The position numbers were made by a program, and so were the translations under genes. From NCBI GenBank assembly GCA_900550185.1, contig URRN01000028.1, forward strand, positions 1 to 15,337: 15,337 bases of DNA, written 5' to 3'. This DNA is from an uncultured Collinsella sp. (GTDB lineage Bacteria; Actinomycetota; Coriobacteriia; Coriobacteriales; Coriobacteriaceae). Below are positions 1 to 6,131 of the stretch, piece by piece. Below the pieces are notes generated by a model that saw nothing but the letters and a program-made list of their open reading frames with translations, ran no database searches and had not been told where the DNA came from. Positions within the stretch are counted from its first letter, which is position 1. Each line of letters begins with the position of its first letter.

Positions 1-322
1 CCTTTGCCAATTCTTTCTTCAACAGCTCATCCGTTCCCGTTTTACGGAGCTGGTCTATAAGGAAAAAAGAATTTCCGCCGGTAAAATATATCACATCCGC
101 ATCTTCAAAAACAGACTGTATCGTTGAATAAGCCTCCGTTGAAATATCAATTTCAGTTACGATTGCTCCCAACTTTTTGAATAATTTTCGAGCCGAGCCG
201 ACATAACCGGTGTAGCCTTCACGCAGCGAAGCTGTTGGAATAAATGCGACTTTTTTATTTTCAATTTCTTCCTTTATCAGACTTCCTACACTTGAAAAGT
301 GCGAACATAAAAACAGTTTCAT
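1..322 (-). CDS. Peptidase E-like (family S51) protein, N-terminal part, cut by window edge
   Basis: About 107 codons are visible, running off the left edge. The ATG at 322-320 is preceded on the minus strand by AAAGGAG at good spacing. The protein begins MKLFLCSHFSSVG, continues through VAFIPTASLREGYTGYVGSA and contains ADVIYFTGGNSFFLIDQL, a pattern typical of the peptidase E / class I glutamine amidotransferase-like fold. Family S51 enzymes are cytoplasmic serine peptidases cleaving N-terminal Asp dipeptides. The nucleophilic serine would lie in the missing C-terminal half, so activity cannot be judged. The fragment is AT-rich with many AAA, TTT and ATA codons, unlike every other large gene here, which suggests acquisition from a low-GC donor such as a Firmicute (inference). 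Confidence 0.8.
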   Translation of the reverse strand, partial: MKLFLCSHFSSVGSLIKEEIENKKVAFIPTASLREGYTGYVGSARKLFKKLGAIVTEIDISTEAYSTIQSVFEDADVIYFTGGNSFFLIDQLRKTGTDELLKKELAK

Positions 323-428
323 CAATATTCTCCTTTATATATAAATTCTTATTTGTTGAACTAAGCCGTGTATACCATACGCTCCAATGAAAGAACGCCC
401 TGATATAGCGTAATTTGCTGTTTTCCTA

Positions 429-552
429 CGTACGTGCGTACACACTCCACAGGAATTCTAAGGGCCCTGCCCCCTTAGCACACGGACTTTGGAACAAAGA
501 CTAGTGTGTTACGCCTTGCCAGAGGTGTACAGGCTCCCGGTACGCACGTACG
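429..552. repeat. 13-bp perfect inverted repeat bounding a structured 124-bp stretch
   Basis: CGTACGTGCGTAC at 429-441 is the exact reverse complement of GTACGCACGTACG at 540-552. Between them are two more hairpins: CTAAGGG/CCCTTAG at 458-478, and a compound stem at 479-508 in which CACAC pairs with GTGTG around CTTTG/CAAAG. No target-site duplication is evident at the outer ends. It could be a miniature transposable element, the footprint of a lost element, or a paired operator. Confidence 0.5.
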
Positions 553-624
553 CAGCAATTGCCATCAATGCGCCATATAAGTGGCGATCAAGTTCGCATA
601 AAGCGACCTTGGTTTCGCAAAATA

Positions 625-663
625 AAAGGCAGGATACCATCACCACGATGATGCCCTGCCTTT
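625..663 (-). terminator. Long hairpin, probable intrinsic terminator, possibly bidirectional
   Basis: AAAGGCAGG (625-633) pairs perfectly with CCTGCCTTT (655-663), and CATCA/TGATG inside the loop can extend the stem. On the minus strand the hairpin is followed by a T-rich tail (TATTTTG), which makes it a plausible terminator in that direction. The plus-strand tail is weaker. Since the dehydrogenase already has a terminator at 777-820, this is either a second, tandem terminator or the end of an unrecognised short transcript. Confidence 0.5.
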
Positions 664-776
664 GTTCGTTCCTGTTTACCGTTCCGAGTAGTCCTTCCGC
701 AGAATTTACGATAAAAAACGTACCTGAACCCTTTCTCGTAAAGAACCGGGTTCGAGTACGAACTGAATGGTGGTGC

Positions 777-820
777 AATAAAAAACCACCACAAAGGTAC
801 TGCTCCCTTGTGGTGGTTTT
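777..820 (-). terminator. Intrinsic terminator of the dehydrogenase gene; member of a repeated family
   Basis: AAAACCACCACAA (782-794) pairs with TTGTGGTGGTTTT (808-820), a 13-bp perfect stem. Read on the minus strand it ends in a run of T, ten bases after the stop codon of the 830-1912 gene. The stem and part of the loop closely match the terminator at 8531-8572 when both are read in the direction of transcription. Confidence 0.85.
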
Positions 821-829
821 GGGTTAGAG

Positions 830-1912
830 CTAGAGGGTGTGGCCGTAGGCGTTGGCAGCTTTGATGGCGGCGGCGAATTTTTCGTCGGTGAAGGGCTCGG
901 GGTTTCCCTGCTTCCACTCGTTGGTGGCGTGCGCGTATTCGCACAGGGCCGGGATATCTGCCTCGGTAAGGCCAACCTGCTCAAGCGTTACGGGCAGCCC
1001 CATCTGCTTGTTAAAGGCGGCGTAGCGTTCAAGGCTCTCGGTATCGCCCGTATAGGCAAACAGTACGAGCACGCCCAGGCTCACGACCTCACCGTGCAGA
1101 TAGGTTCCCTCGCGCGGAATGCTGCACGTCGCATTGTAGAACGCGTGCGCCACGCTCGAGTTGTAGTAGTAATCGTTTTGGTTGGTCAGGTTCGAGACAT
1201 AGCCCGTGTTGACCACGATGTCGAGCGCGATCTGCTTGACGGCCTCGCTCGACAGATTCCGGCGCACGTCCTCAAGACCCTGGACGCCATAAGTAAACAG
1301 CGGCTCGGAGCAGGTGTGGGCGAGTGCCAGGCCAAGACCGGCGGTATGCTCCAAATTACCGGCGCTCGTGGCGTATTCGACCTCGGGCTGCTTGGACAGG
1401 GCATCGCCCACGCCGGCCCAGAAGTACTCCGCCGGAGCTTCGGCGATAATCTTGGGGTTGATGAAGATATGCGCAGGTCGGTTGGGGTACGAATATCCCT
1501 CGAGCGAGCCGTCGTCGTTGTACACGACGGCAATGGCGGTCGCGGCGGAGCAGTTGGAACAGATCGTCGGGACAGTGAAGACGATCTTCTTGAGCTCGAT
1601 GGCCGCCGTCTTGACGGTGTCGAGCGCCTTGCCGCCGCCGCAGGCGATAAGAACATCAGCCTCCTGGCAGGCAGGGGAGTTCACGACCTTGGCGATATTG
1701 GCACGCGTACTGTTGGTGCCATAGACGCGCGTCTCCAGGACCTCGACATCGGTACCTTCAAGTGCCGCCTCGATTCCCGGCAGCGCCGCAGCCAGGGCTC
1801 GCTTGCCGCCAATGATGGCGACTTTCTTCGCTCCGTACTCCGCCAGTGCGGTGGGCAGCTCGTCAAAGCAATCCTCGCCAACGGTGTAGTCGCTCATTCC
1901 AATCGTGCGCAT
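830..1912 (-). CDS. Iron-containing alcohol dehydrogenase family, glycerol dehydrogenase-like
   Basis: A 360-residue protein of normal length for the group III metal-dependent alcohol dehydrogenase / glycerol dehydrogenase superfamily, cytoplasmic. The NAD-binding glycine-rich motif CGGGKALDTVKT lies near residues 91-102. The three expected metal ligands are present: D170 (GVGDALSK), H256 (SVAHAFYN) and H273 (YLHGEVV), so it should be an active enzyme oxidising a polyol or reducing a keto compound with NAD(H). True glycerol dehydrogenases are the nearest fit, but the segment PTICSNCSAATAIAVVY differs enough that the substrate stays open. The ATG at 1912 has AAAGAAAGG upstream; an ATG five codons further in is the alternative start. 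The gene stands alone, divergent from ileS. Confidence 0.85.
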   Translation of the reverse strand: MRTIGMSDYTVGEDCFDELPTALAEYGAKKVAIIGGKRALAAALPGIEAALEGTDVEVLETRVYGTNSTRANIAKVVNSPACQEADVLIACGGGKALDTVKTAAIELKKIVFTVPTICSNCSAATAIAVVYNDDGSLEGYSYPNRPAHIFINPKIIAEAPAEYFWAGVGDALSKQPEVEYATSAGNLEHTAGLGLALAHTCSEPLFTYGVQGLEDVRRNLSSEAVKQIALDIVVNTGYVSNLTNQNDYYYNSSVAHAFYNATCSIPREGTYLHGEVVSLGVLVLFAYTGDTESLERYAAFNKQMGLPVTLEQVGLTEADIPALCEYAHATNEWKQGNPEPFTDEKFAAAIKAANAYGHTL

Positions 1913-2013
1913 AGCAACCTTCTTTCGTTCGATAAAGTGCTTTCAGGTATTTTGCTCCAAGAGAAGGTCCACAGCCGCGAGAAATTTCGAACGTATAAAA
2001 CCAGTGTTGAGGG

Positions 2014-2042
2014 TTTTTCGTCGGCGTGGAACGTGCTAGCAT
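2014..2042 (+). promoter_or_regulatory. Candidate promoter for the ileS leader
   Basis: TAGCAT at 2037-2042, preceded by TGC, looks like an extended -10 box. The -35 region at the correct distance is only a T-rich stretch (around 2013-2019). The predicted start near 2049 would place the whole T-box inside the transcript, which supports the call. Confidence 0.4.
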
Positions 2043-2060
2043 ACTCCGCATAAGCGTTGA

Positions 2061-2355
2061 TGGGGACGAGTAGTCGGCCGTCCGCATGCCACAGAGAGCG
2101 GGGAGCGCTGAGAACCCGTGCATGCGACCGATGAATATCACCCCGGAGCTGCGGTCCCAACGGACGTGCCGCGCAGGCACGTCTTAGTAGACATCGCCGA
2201 GATGGTCGTCGATACAGGCCAGCCGAGTAACGGATGCGAGCGCGCGATTACGCGGGCGAGGGCATCTAAGCTGGGTGGTTAAGCGAAGAGCTTTTGCGGG
2301 CAGGCTGCCCGTTTTGTGGCGCTTCGTCCCAGCTTGCAGGGACGGGCGCCTTTTT
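2061..2355 (+). promoter_or_regulatory. T-box riboswitch, isoleucine specifier, upstream of ileS
   Basis: T-boxes bind a tRNA and let transcription continue when it is uncharged. Stem I can be drawn fully: GGGG 2062-2065 with CCCC 2141-2144; AGTA loop-E element 2069-2072; GTCGG 2073-2077 with CCGAT 2128-2132; GCATGC 2084-2089 with GCATGC 2120-2125; AGAGAG 2093-2098; and CGGG/CCCG closing a loop with GCTGAGAA. The specifier ATC (Ile) is at 2137-2139. An 8-bp hairpin follows at 2163-2183. The antiterminator is GCTGGG 2270-2275 with CCCAGC 2328-2333, a 7-base bulge TGGTTAA 2276-2282, then GCGAAG 2283-2288 with CTTCGT 2322-2327. TGGT in the bulge can pair with an ACCA tRNA end. The competing terminator shares 2322-2330. 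The usual bulge is TGGNACC, so the TAA half is divergent. Confidence 0.93.
2318..2355 (+). terminator. T-box-controlled intrinsic terminator of the ileS leader
   Basis: GGCGC (2318-2322) and CGTCCC (2325-2330) pair with GGGACG (2339-2344) and GCGCC (2346-2350) around an 8-base loop, followed by TTTTT at 2351-2355. Bases 2322-2330 are also the 3' arm of the antiterminator, so the two structures exclude each other. Confidence 0.92.
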
Positions 2356-2398
2356 GGTGTCCAACGGGCGTGCGCGCCCACGACATGAAAGGGGTACC

Positions 2399-5200
2399 GT
2401 GGCAAACGAGTACAAGCAGACGATGAATCTGCCCAAGACCGGTTTTCCCATGCGTGCCGGTCTTTCCAAGTCCGAGCCCAAGCGACTCAAGGACTGGCAG
2501 GACAACAAGGTCTACGAGCAGGTTCTGAAGAAGAACGAGGGTCACAAGAAGTTCGTGCTGCACGACGGTCCTCCGTACGCCAACGGTCCGATCCACATCG
2601 GCCATGCCATGAACAAGATCTCCAAGGACATGATCAACCGCTACTGGATGATGCAGGGCTATGAGGTTCCCTATGTCCCCGGTTGGGACTGCCATGGTCA
2701 GCCGATCGAGCATAAGGTCGAGGAGAAGCTCGGCACCGAGAAGTTCAACCAGACCTCCACGGCTAAGATCCGCGAGCTTTGCAACAAGTTCGCTGTCGAG
2801 AACATCGAGCTTCAGAAGGCCGGCTTCCGCCGTCTGGGCGTGCTCGGCGACTGGGACAACCCCTATCTGACGCTCTATCACCAGCACGATGCCGCCGACA
2901 TCGAGGTCTTCAAGGCCATGTTCGATAAGGGCATGATTTATCGCGGCCACAAGCCCGTCCACTGGTGTAAGCACTGCCACACCGCACTCGCCGAGGCCGA
3001 GATTGAGTACTCTGACGAGACGAGCCCCTCCATTTTCGTGCGCTTCGAGATGACTTCCAAGCCCGCCGGCCTCGAGAACTTCGACGGCCCGGTCGACTTT
3101 ATCATTTGGACGACCACGCCGTGGACCATCCCCTCCGACCAGGCCGTTTCCCTTAAGCCCGGCGCCGCCTATGTCGCCGTTGAGCACGAAGGTCGTGCCG
3201 AGGTCATGCTCGAGGACCTGGCTCCCAAGTGCTGCGAGGAGTTTGGCTGGGAGTACACCCCGGTAATGGTCGACGGCAAGCCCTACGTGGTTCCCGCCGA
3301 GACCTTCCACCACATCCACTACAAGCAGCCAATCTTTGACGGTGTTGAGGGCGTGGCGCTGCTGGCCGATTACGTCGGTGTCGATGACGGTACCGGTATC
3401 GTCCACAACTCGCCCGGCCACGGCGTCGACGACTACTTTGCCTGCCTCAAGGAGGGCATCACCGACATCTGCATGCCGGTCGATGACGACGGCAAGTTCT
3501 ACACCGGCGAGGAATTTGGCACCGGTGGCCCCTTCAGCGGCATGGATACCGATGAGGCCAACCCGCACATCATTGAGTTCCTGCGCGAGCGCGGCACCCT
3601 GGTTCTCGAGAAGAAGATCACGCACAGCTATCCGCACTGCTGGCGCTGCAAGCACCCGGTGCTCTTCCGTGCTACCGACCAGTGGTTCGTCTCGATGGAC
3701 AAGACGGGTCTGCGCGAGCAGGCTGGCAAGGAGGTCCGCGAGAACGTCAAGTGGTATCCGGCCCATGCCGCCAACCGCATCGGCGCCATGGTCGAGCAGC
3801 GTCCCGACTGGTGCATCAGCCGCCAGCGCAACTGGGGCGTGCCTATCCCCAGCTACACCTGCGCCGACTGCGGCGAGAAGGTCATGAACGACGCCACGCT
3901 CGACGCCGTCATCAAGCTCTTCCACGAGAAGGGCTCCGACGCCTGGTTCACCGACGCTCCCGAGAGTTACCTGGGCGAGGCTTGCGTTTGCCCCAAGTGT
4001 GGCGGCCATCACCTCAAGGCTGATAAGGACATTCTCGACGTGTGGTGGGACTCCGGCGTGTCCTGGAAGGCCGTCTGCGAGTATCGACCCGAGCTTGAGT
4101 ACCCGGCTGACGTGTATCTCGAGGGCTCCGACCAGCATCGCGGTTGGTTCCAGAGCTCGCTGCTCACCTCGGTAGGTGCCAACGGCCATGCTCCGTACAA
4201 GGCGGTCGTCTCGCAGGGCTTCACGCTCGATGGCCAGGGCCGCAAGATGTCCAAGTCGCTCGGCAACGTCATCGACCCCAACAAGGTCTGTGACGAGATG
4301 GGTGCCGACATCATCCGTCTGTGGGTTGCATCTGTCGATACCAGCTCCGACGTTTCCATCGACCACGAGATCCTCGCTCGTACGTCCGATGCCTACCGTC
4401 GTTTCCGCAACACGCTGCGCTTCCTGCTCTCCGAGCTCGAGGGCCAGTTTGAGCCCGAGACCGACGGCGTCGCCTTTGCCGACCTGTTGCCGCTCGACAA
4501 GCTCATGGTTGCCCGTCTGACCCAGGTCCAGGCCGAGGTCGACGACGCCTACGCCAGCTATGAGTTCCCGCGCGCCTACCGTGCGCTCTATGACTTCGTG
4601 GTTACCGAGCTTTCCAACGTGTATCTCGACGCCCTGAAGGATCGTCTGTACTGCGACAAGCCCGGCTCGCTCGAGCGCCGCAGTGCCCAGACCGTGCTGG
4701 CCGAGCTCTTCTCGATGCTCATGCGCGACCTTCAGCCGATCCTGTCCTACACGGTTGACGAGGCCATGGCCTATGCGCCCGCCGGCTGCGTCGATCACCA
4801 GAAGTACGCCGCGCTGCTCGATTGGTACAAGTCGCCCATCACGTTCGACGAGGCCAATGAGTTTGAGGGCGTGCTCGAGGCTTCACTCGAGCTCCGTAGC
4901 GCCGTGACCAAGGCCCTTGAGGATGCCCGCTCCGCCGGTACCTTCACCAAGAGCCAGCAGGTCCGCGTCAAGGCGGTCGTTCCCGCCGAGATGTACGCGC
5001 TGCTGACCGGTGATAAGGCCGTCGACCTGGCCGAGTTCTACATCGTTTCCGATGTTGAGCTGACCCAGGGCGAGGAACTCTCCGTTGCCATCGAGGCGGC
5101 CGAGGGCGAGTGCTGCGACCGTTGCTGGAACTACCGCACCACCGTCGGCGAGTACAACGGCCACGCTCACATCTGCAAGCGCTGCGCTGACGCCTTGTAG
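2399..5200 (+). CDS. ileS: Isoleucine-tRNA ligase
   Basis: Cytoplasmic class I aminoacyl-tRNA synthetase that charges tRNA-Ile, 933 residues as expected. I chose the GTG at 2399 because it follows AAAGGGG at 2388-2394 and gives an N-terminus (MANEYKQTMNLPKTGFPMR) that lines up with known IleRS proteins. The frame stays open further upstream but would run through the T-box. Catalytic motifs are HIGH at 66-69 and KMSKS at 616-620. The CP1 editing domain shows TTTPWTIPSDQA. The insert at 488-534 has a zinc-ribbon pattern (C488, C491, C531, C534). The C-terminal zinc site has C906, C909, C926 and C929. Expression is controlled by the T-box just upstream. The stop codon TAG lies inside a perfect palindrome. 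Confidence 0.98.
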   Translation: MANEYKQTMNLPKTGFPMRAGLSKSEPKRLKDWQDNKVYEQVLKKNEGHKKFVLHDGPPYANGPIHIGHAMNKISKDMINRYWMMQGYEVPYVPGWDCHGQPIEHKVEEKLGTEKFNQTSTAKIRELCNKFAVENIELQKAGFRRLGVLGDWDNPYLTLYHQHDAADIEVFKAMFDKGMIYRGHKPVHWCKHCHTALAEAEIEYSDETSPSIFVRFEMTSKPAGLENFDGPVDFIIWTTTPWTIPSDQAVSLKPGAAYVAVEHEGRAEVMLEDLAPKCCEEFGWEYTPVMVDGKPYVVPAETFHHIHYKQPIFDGVEGVALLADYVGVDDGTGIVHNSPGHGVDDYFACLKEGITDICMPVDDDGKFYTGEEFGTGGPFSGMDTDEANPHIIEFLRERGTLVLEKKITHSYPHCWRCKHPVLFRATDQWFVSMDKTGLREQAGKEVRENVKWYPAHAANRIGAMVEQRPDWCISRQRNWGVPIPSYTCADCGEKVMNDATLDAVIKLFHEKGSDAWFTDAPESYLGEACVCPKCGGHHLKADKDILDVWWDSGVSWKAVCEYRPELEYPADVYLEGSDQHRGWFQSSLLTSVGANGHAPYKAVVSQGFTLDGQGRKMSKSLGNVIDPNKVCDEMGADIIRLWVASVDTSSDVSIDHEILARTSDAYRRFRNTLRFLLSELEGQFEPETDGVAFADLLPLDKLMVARLTQVQAEVDDAYASYEFPRAYRALYDFVVTELSNVYLDALKDRLYCDKPGSLERRSAQTVLAELFSMLMRDLQPILSYTVDEAMAYAPAGCVDHQKYAALLDWYKSPITFDEANEFEGVLEASLELRSAVTKALEDARSAGTFTKSQQVRVKAVVPAEMYALLTGDKAVDLAEFYIVSDVELTQGEELSVAIEAAEGECCDRCWNYRTTVGEYNGHAHICKRCADAL

Positions 5201-5310
5201 TTACGCGGTTTTACCAAACCGCGTAACTAGTTGACGCTGCAAACCCGCCAGAGCGGCAATTGGGGGGTTCCGCCGTTCTACCGAACGGCGGACCAGCCGA
5301 CGCTGCGCGG
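5198..5310 (+). repeat. Two tandem imperfect repeats, each with a perfect palindrome and TACC loop
   Basis: Unit 1 has a 14-bp perfect stem (5198-5211 with 5216-5229) around TACC, and its first three bases are the ileS stop codon. Unit 2 has a 10-bp perfect stem (5269-5278 with 5283-5292), also around TACC. Both stems are followed by the shared word GACGCTGC (5233-5240 and 5299-5306) and then by a similar GC-rich stretch ending in CAAT. The offset is about 66-67 bases. Neither hairpin has a T-run, so they are not ordinary terminators. Confidence 0.7.
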
Positions 5311-5341
5311 GCCGCATTTGGACAATCTGCCGTTCAATTTC

Positions 5342-5376
5342 AAGGGCGCGACCGAAAGGTCAGCGCCCTTTCATTT
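5342..5376 (+). terminator. Intrinsic terminator of ileS
   Basis: AAGGGCGC (5342-5349) pairs with GCGCCCTT (5363-5370). An inner GACC/GGTC stem is closed by a GAAA tetraloop and one A is bulged at 5362. The stem is followed by TCATTTC, a moderate T-rich tail. It is the first good terminator after the ileS stop. Confidence 0.75.
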
Positions 5377-5450
5377 CACGTCACCTTGTCTCAAATGCGA
5401 CCCGCTCGCTCATTTATGCTCTACCTGCAGTGTTTCCGTTCTTGGGAGTT

Positions 5451-5481
5451 TTGTCGCTTCTCGCTTGCGTCAATGTATGAT
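5451..5481 (+). promoter_or_regulatory. Candidate promoter for lspA-rluD
   Basis: TATGAT at 5476-5481 is close to a consensus -10 box, and TTGTCG at 5451-5456 is a possible -35 box at a long 19-base spacing. The rest of 5377-5531 shows nothing else that I can name. Confidence 0.4.
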
Positions 5482-5531
5482 TATCTATTGCGTTAAACGT
5501 AATTCGATGTTCTTGAGGGTAGGGGATTGAT

Positions 5532-6131
5532 TTGGGTCGTACTGGGGATATGACGCCGCCTTTGCGTTGGCGGTTGGGTGTTGCTGGTGGGGTGGCGCTC
5601 GTTGTGCTGCTTGTTGACCAGTTGACCAAGCTTGCGGTTCGTGCCGTGGGCGATGCGCTGCATGTGACCGTCATCCCCGGCGTGATCGACTTCCTGTTTG
5701 TCCGCAATATCGGTGCTGCCTTTAGCATGGGCGAGGGGCATGGCATCGCATTTGCCGTGCTGGCGCTGGCGGTCATTGTCGCTATTGCCGTGTACCTCGT
5801 TCGTGCACCCCAGCTCGCCCATCTTGAGGTTGTGGGCATGGCGATGGTTGCGGGCGGTGCTATCGGCAACGCTATCGATCGTTTGGCCTTTGGCTTCGTG
5901 ACCGATTTTATTGCCACCACCTTCATCGACTTTCCCGTCTTCAATGTGGCCGATATCGGCATTACGGTCGGTGTTGTGCTGGCGCTTATCGGTTACATGT
6001 TCTTGAGTCCCGCCGCTCGCGAGGTCGATGCGACTGCTGAGCTCAATGCCCGTGATGAGGCCCGCGCCAAGCGCAAAGCCAAGCAGCGTGGGGAGCGTGC
6101 CCGCAAGATTCGCGAAAGGAATGAGCGTTAA
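5532..6131 (+). CDS. lspA: Lipoprotein signal peptidase (signal peptidase II)
   Basis: Integral membrane aspartyl peptidase (family A8) that removes signal peptides from diacylglyceryl-modified prolipoproteins; 199 residues. Family motifs appear in order: VDQLTK (28-33), FVRNIGAAFSM (56-66), GGAIGNAIDR (108-117), GFVTDFI (121-127) and FNVADIGI (137-144). The catalytic pair should be D125 and D141. Four hydrophobic segments are visible. The TTG at 5532 follows AGGGG at 5521-5525 with a 6-base spacer; the in-frame ATG at 5550 is possible but has a cramped ribosome site. Residues about 161-199 form a highly charged, Arg/Lys-rich cytoplasmic tail, longer than in the E. coli enzyme (164 residues). 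The stop overlaps the next start by one base (TAATG). Confidence 0.95.
   Translation: MGRTGDMTPPLRWRLGVAGGVALVVLLVDQLTKLAVRAVGDALHVTVIPGVIDFLFVRNIGAAFSMGEGHGIAFAVLALAVIVAIAVYLVRAPQLAHLEVVGMAMVAGGAIGNAIDRLAFGFVTDFIATTFIDFPVFNVADIGITVGVVLALIGYMFLSPAAREVDATAELNARDEARAKRKAKQRGERARKIRERNER

Larger units (their letters stand above)
323..781. other. Gene-free stretch between the peptidase gene and the dehydrogenase terminator
   Basis: No open reading frame here has a convincing start, ribosome site or family resemblance. The part nearest the peptidase gene is AT-rich and carries its ribosome binding site. Further right the stretch holds the 429-552 inverted-repeat element and a long hairpin at 625-663. 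There is also a stem-loop at 726-753, in which GAACCC pairs with GGGTTC and TTT with AAA, overlapping an alternative 5-bp hairpin at 750-763 (GTTCG/CGAAC). The density of structure suggests RNA or a remnant of a mobile element rather than protein coding, but nothing identifies it. Confidence 0.5.

Noticed and set aside
458..478. CTAAGGG/CCCTTAG hairpin as a terminator for a plus-strand transcript
   Set aside because: No T-run follows and no plus-strand gene lies upstream, so it is treated only as part of the inverted-repeat element.
748..763. GGGTTCGAGTACGAAC resembling a tRNA T-arm or attachment site
   Set aside because: The pairing does not make a 5-bp T-stem with a 7-base loop, and no acceptor, D or anticodon arms can be drawn around it.
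489..827. 112-codon plus-strand open frame in the left gene-free stretch
   Set aside because: It runs through two hairpins, including the dehydrogenase terminator, and lacks a ribosome site and any protein-like pattern.
839..2053. 404-codon plus-strand open frame opposite the dehydrogenase gene
   Set aside because: It lies antisense to a well-supported enzyme with intact metal ligands, and has no ribosome site or family signature.
2294..2398. In-frame upstream extension of ileS from 2294
   Set aside because: It would place the N-terminus inside the T-box terminator. The GTG at 2399 has a ribosome site and gives the family-typical N-terminus.
2279..4798. 839-codon open frame on the minus strand across ileS
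   Set aside because: It is an antisense shadow produced by strong third-position GC bias in ileS. Its translation is low-complexity Val/Leu/Gly-rich with no recognisable family.
5231..5530. 99-codon plus-strand open frame between ileS and lspA
   Set aside because: It spans the palindromic repeats, the ileS terminator and the likely lspA promoter. No ribosome site precedes it.
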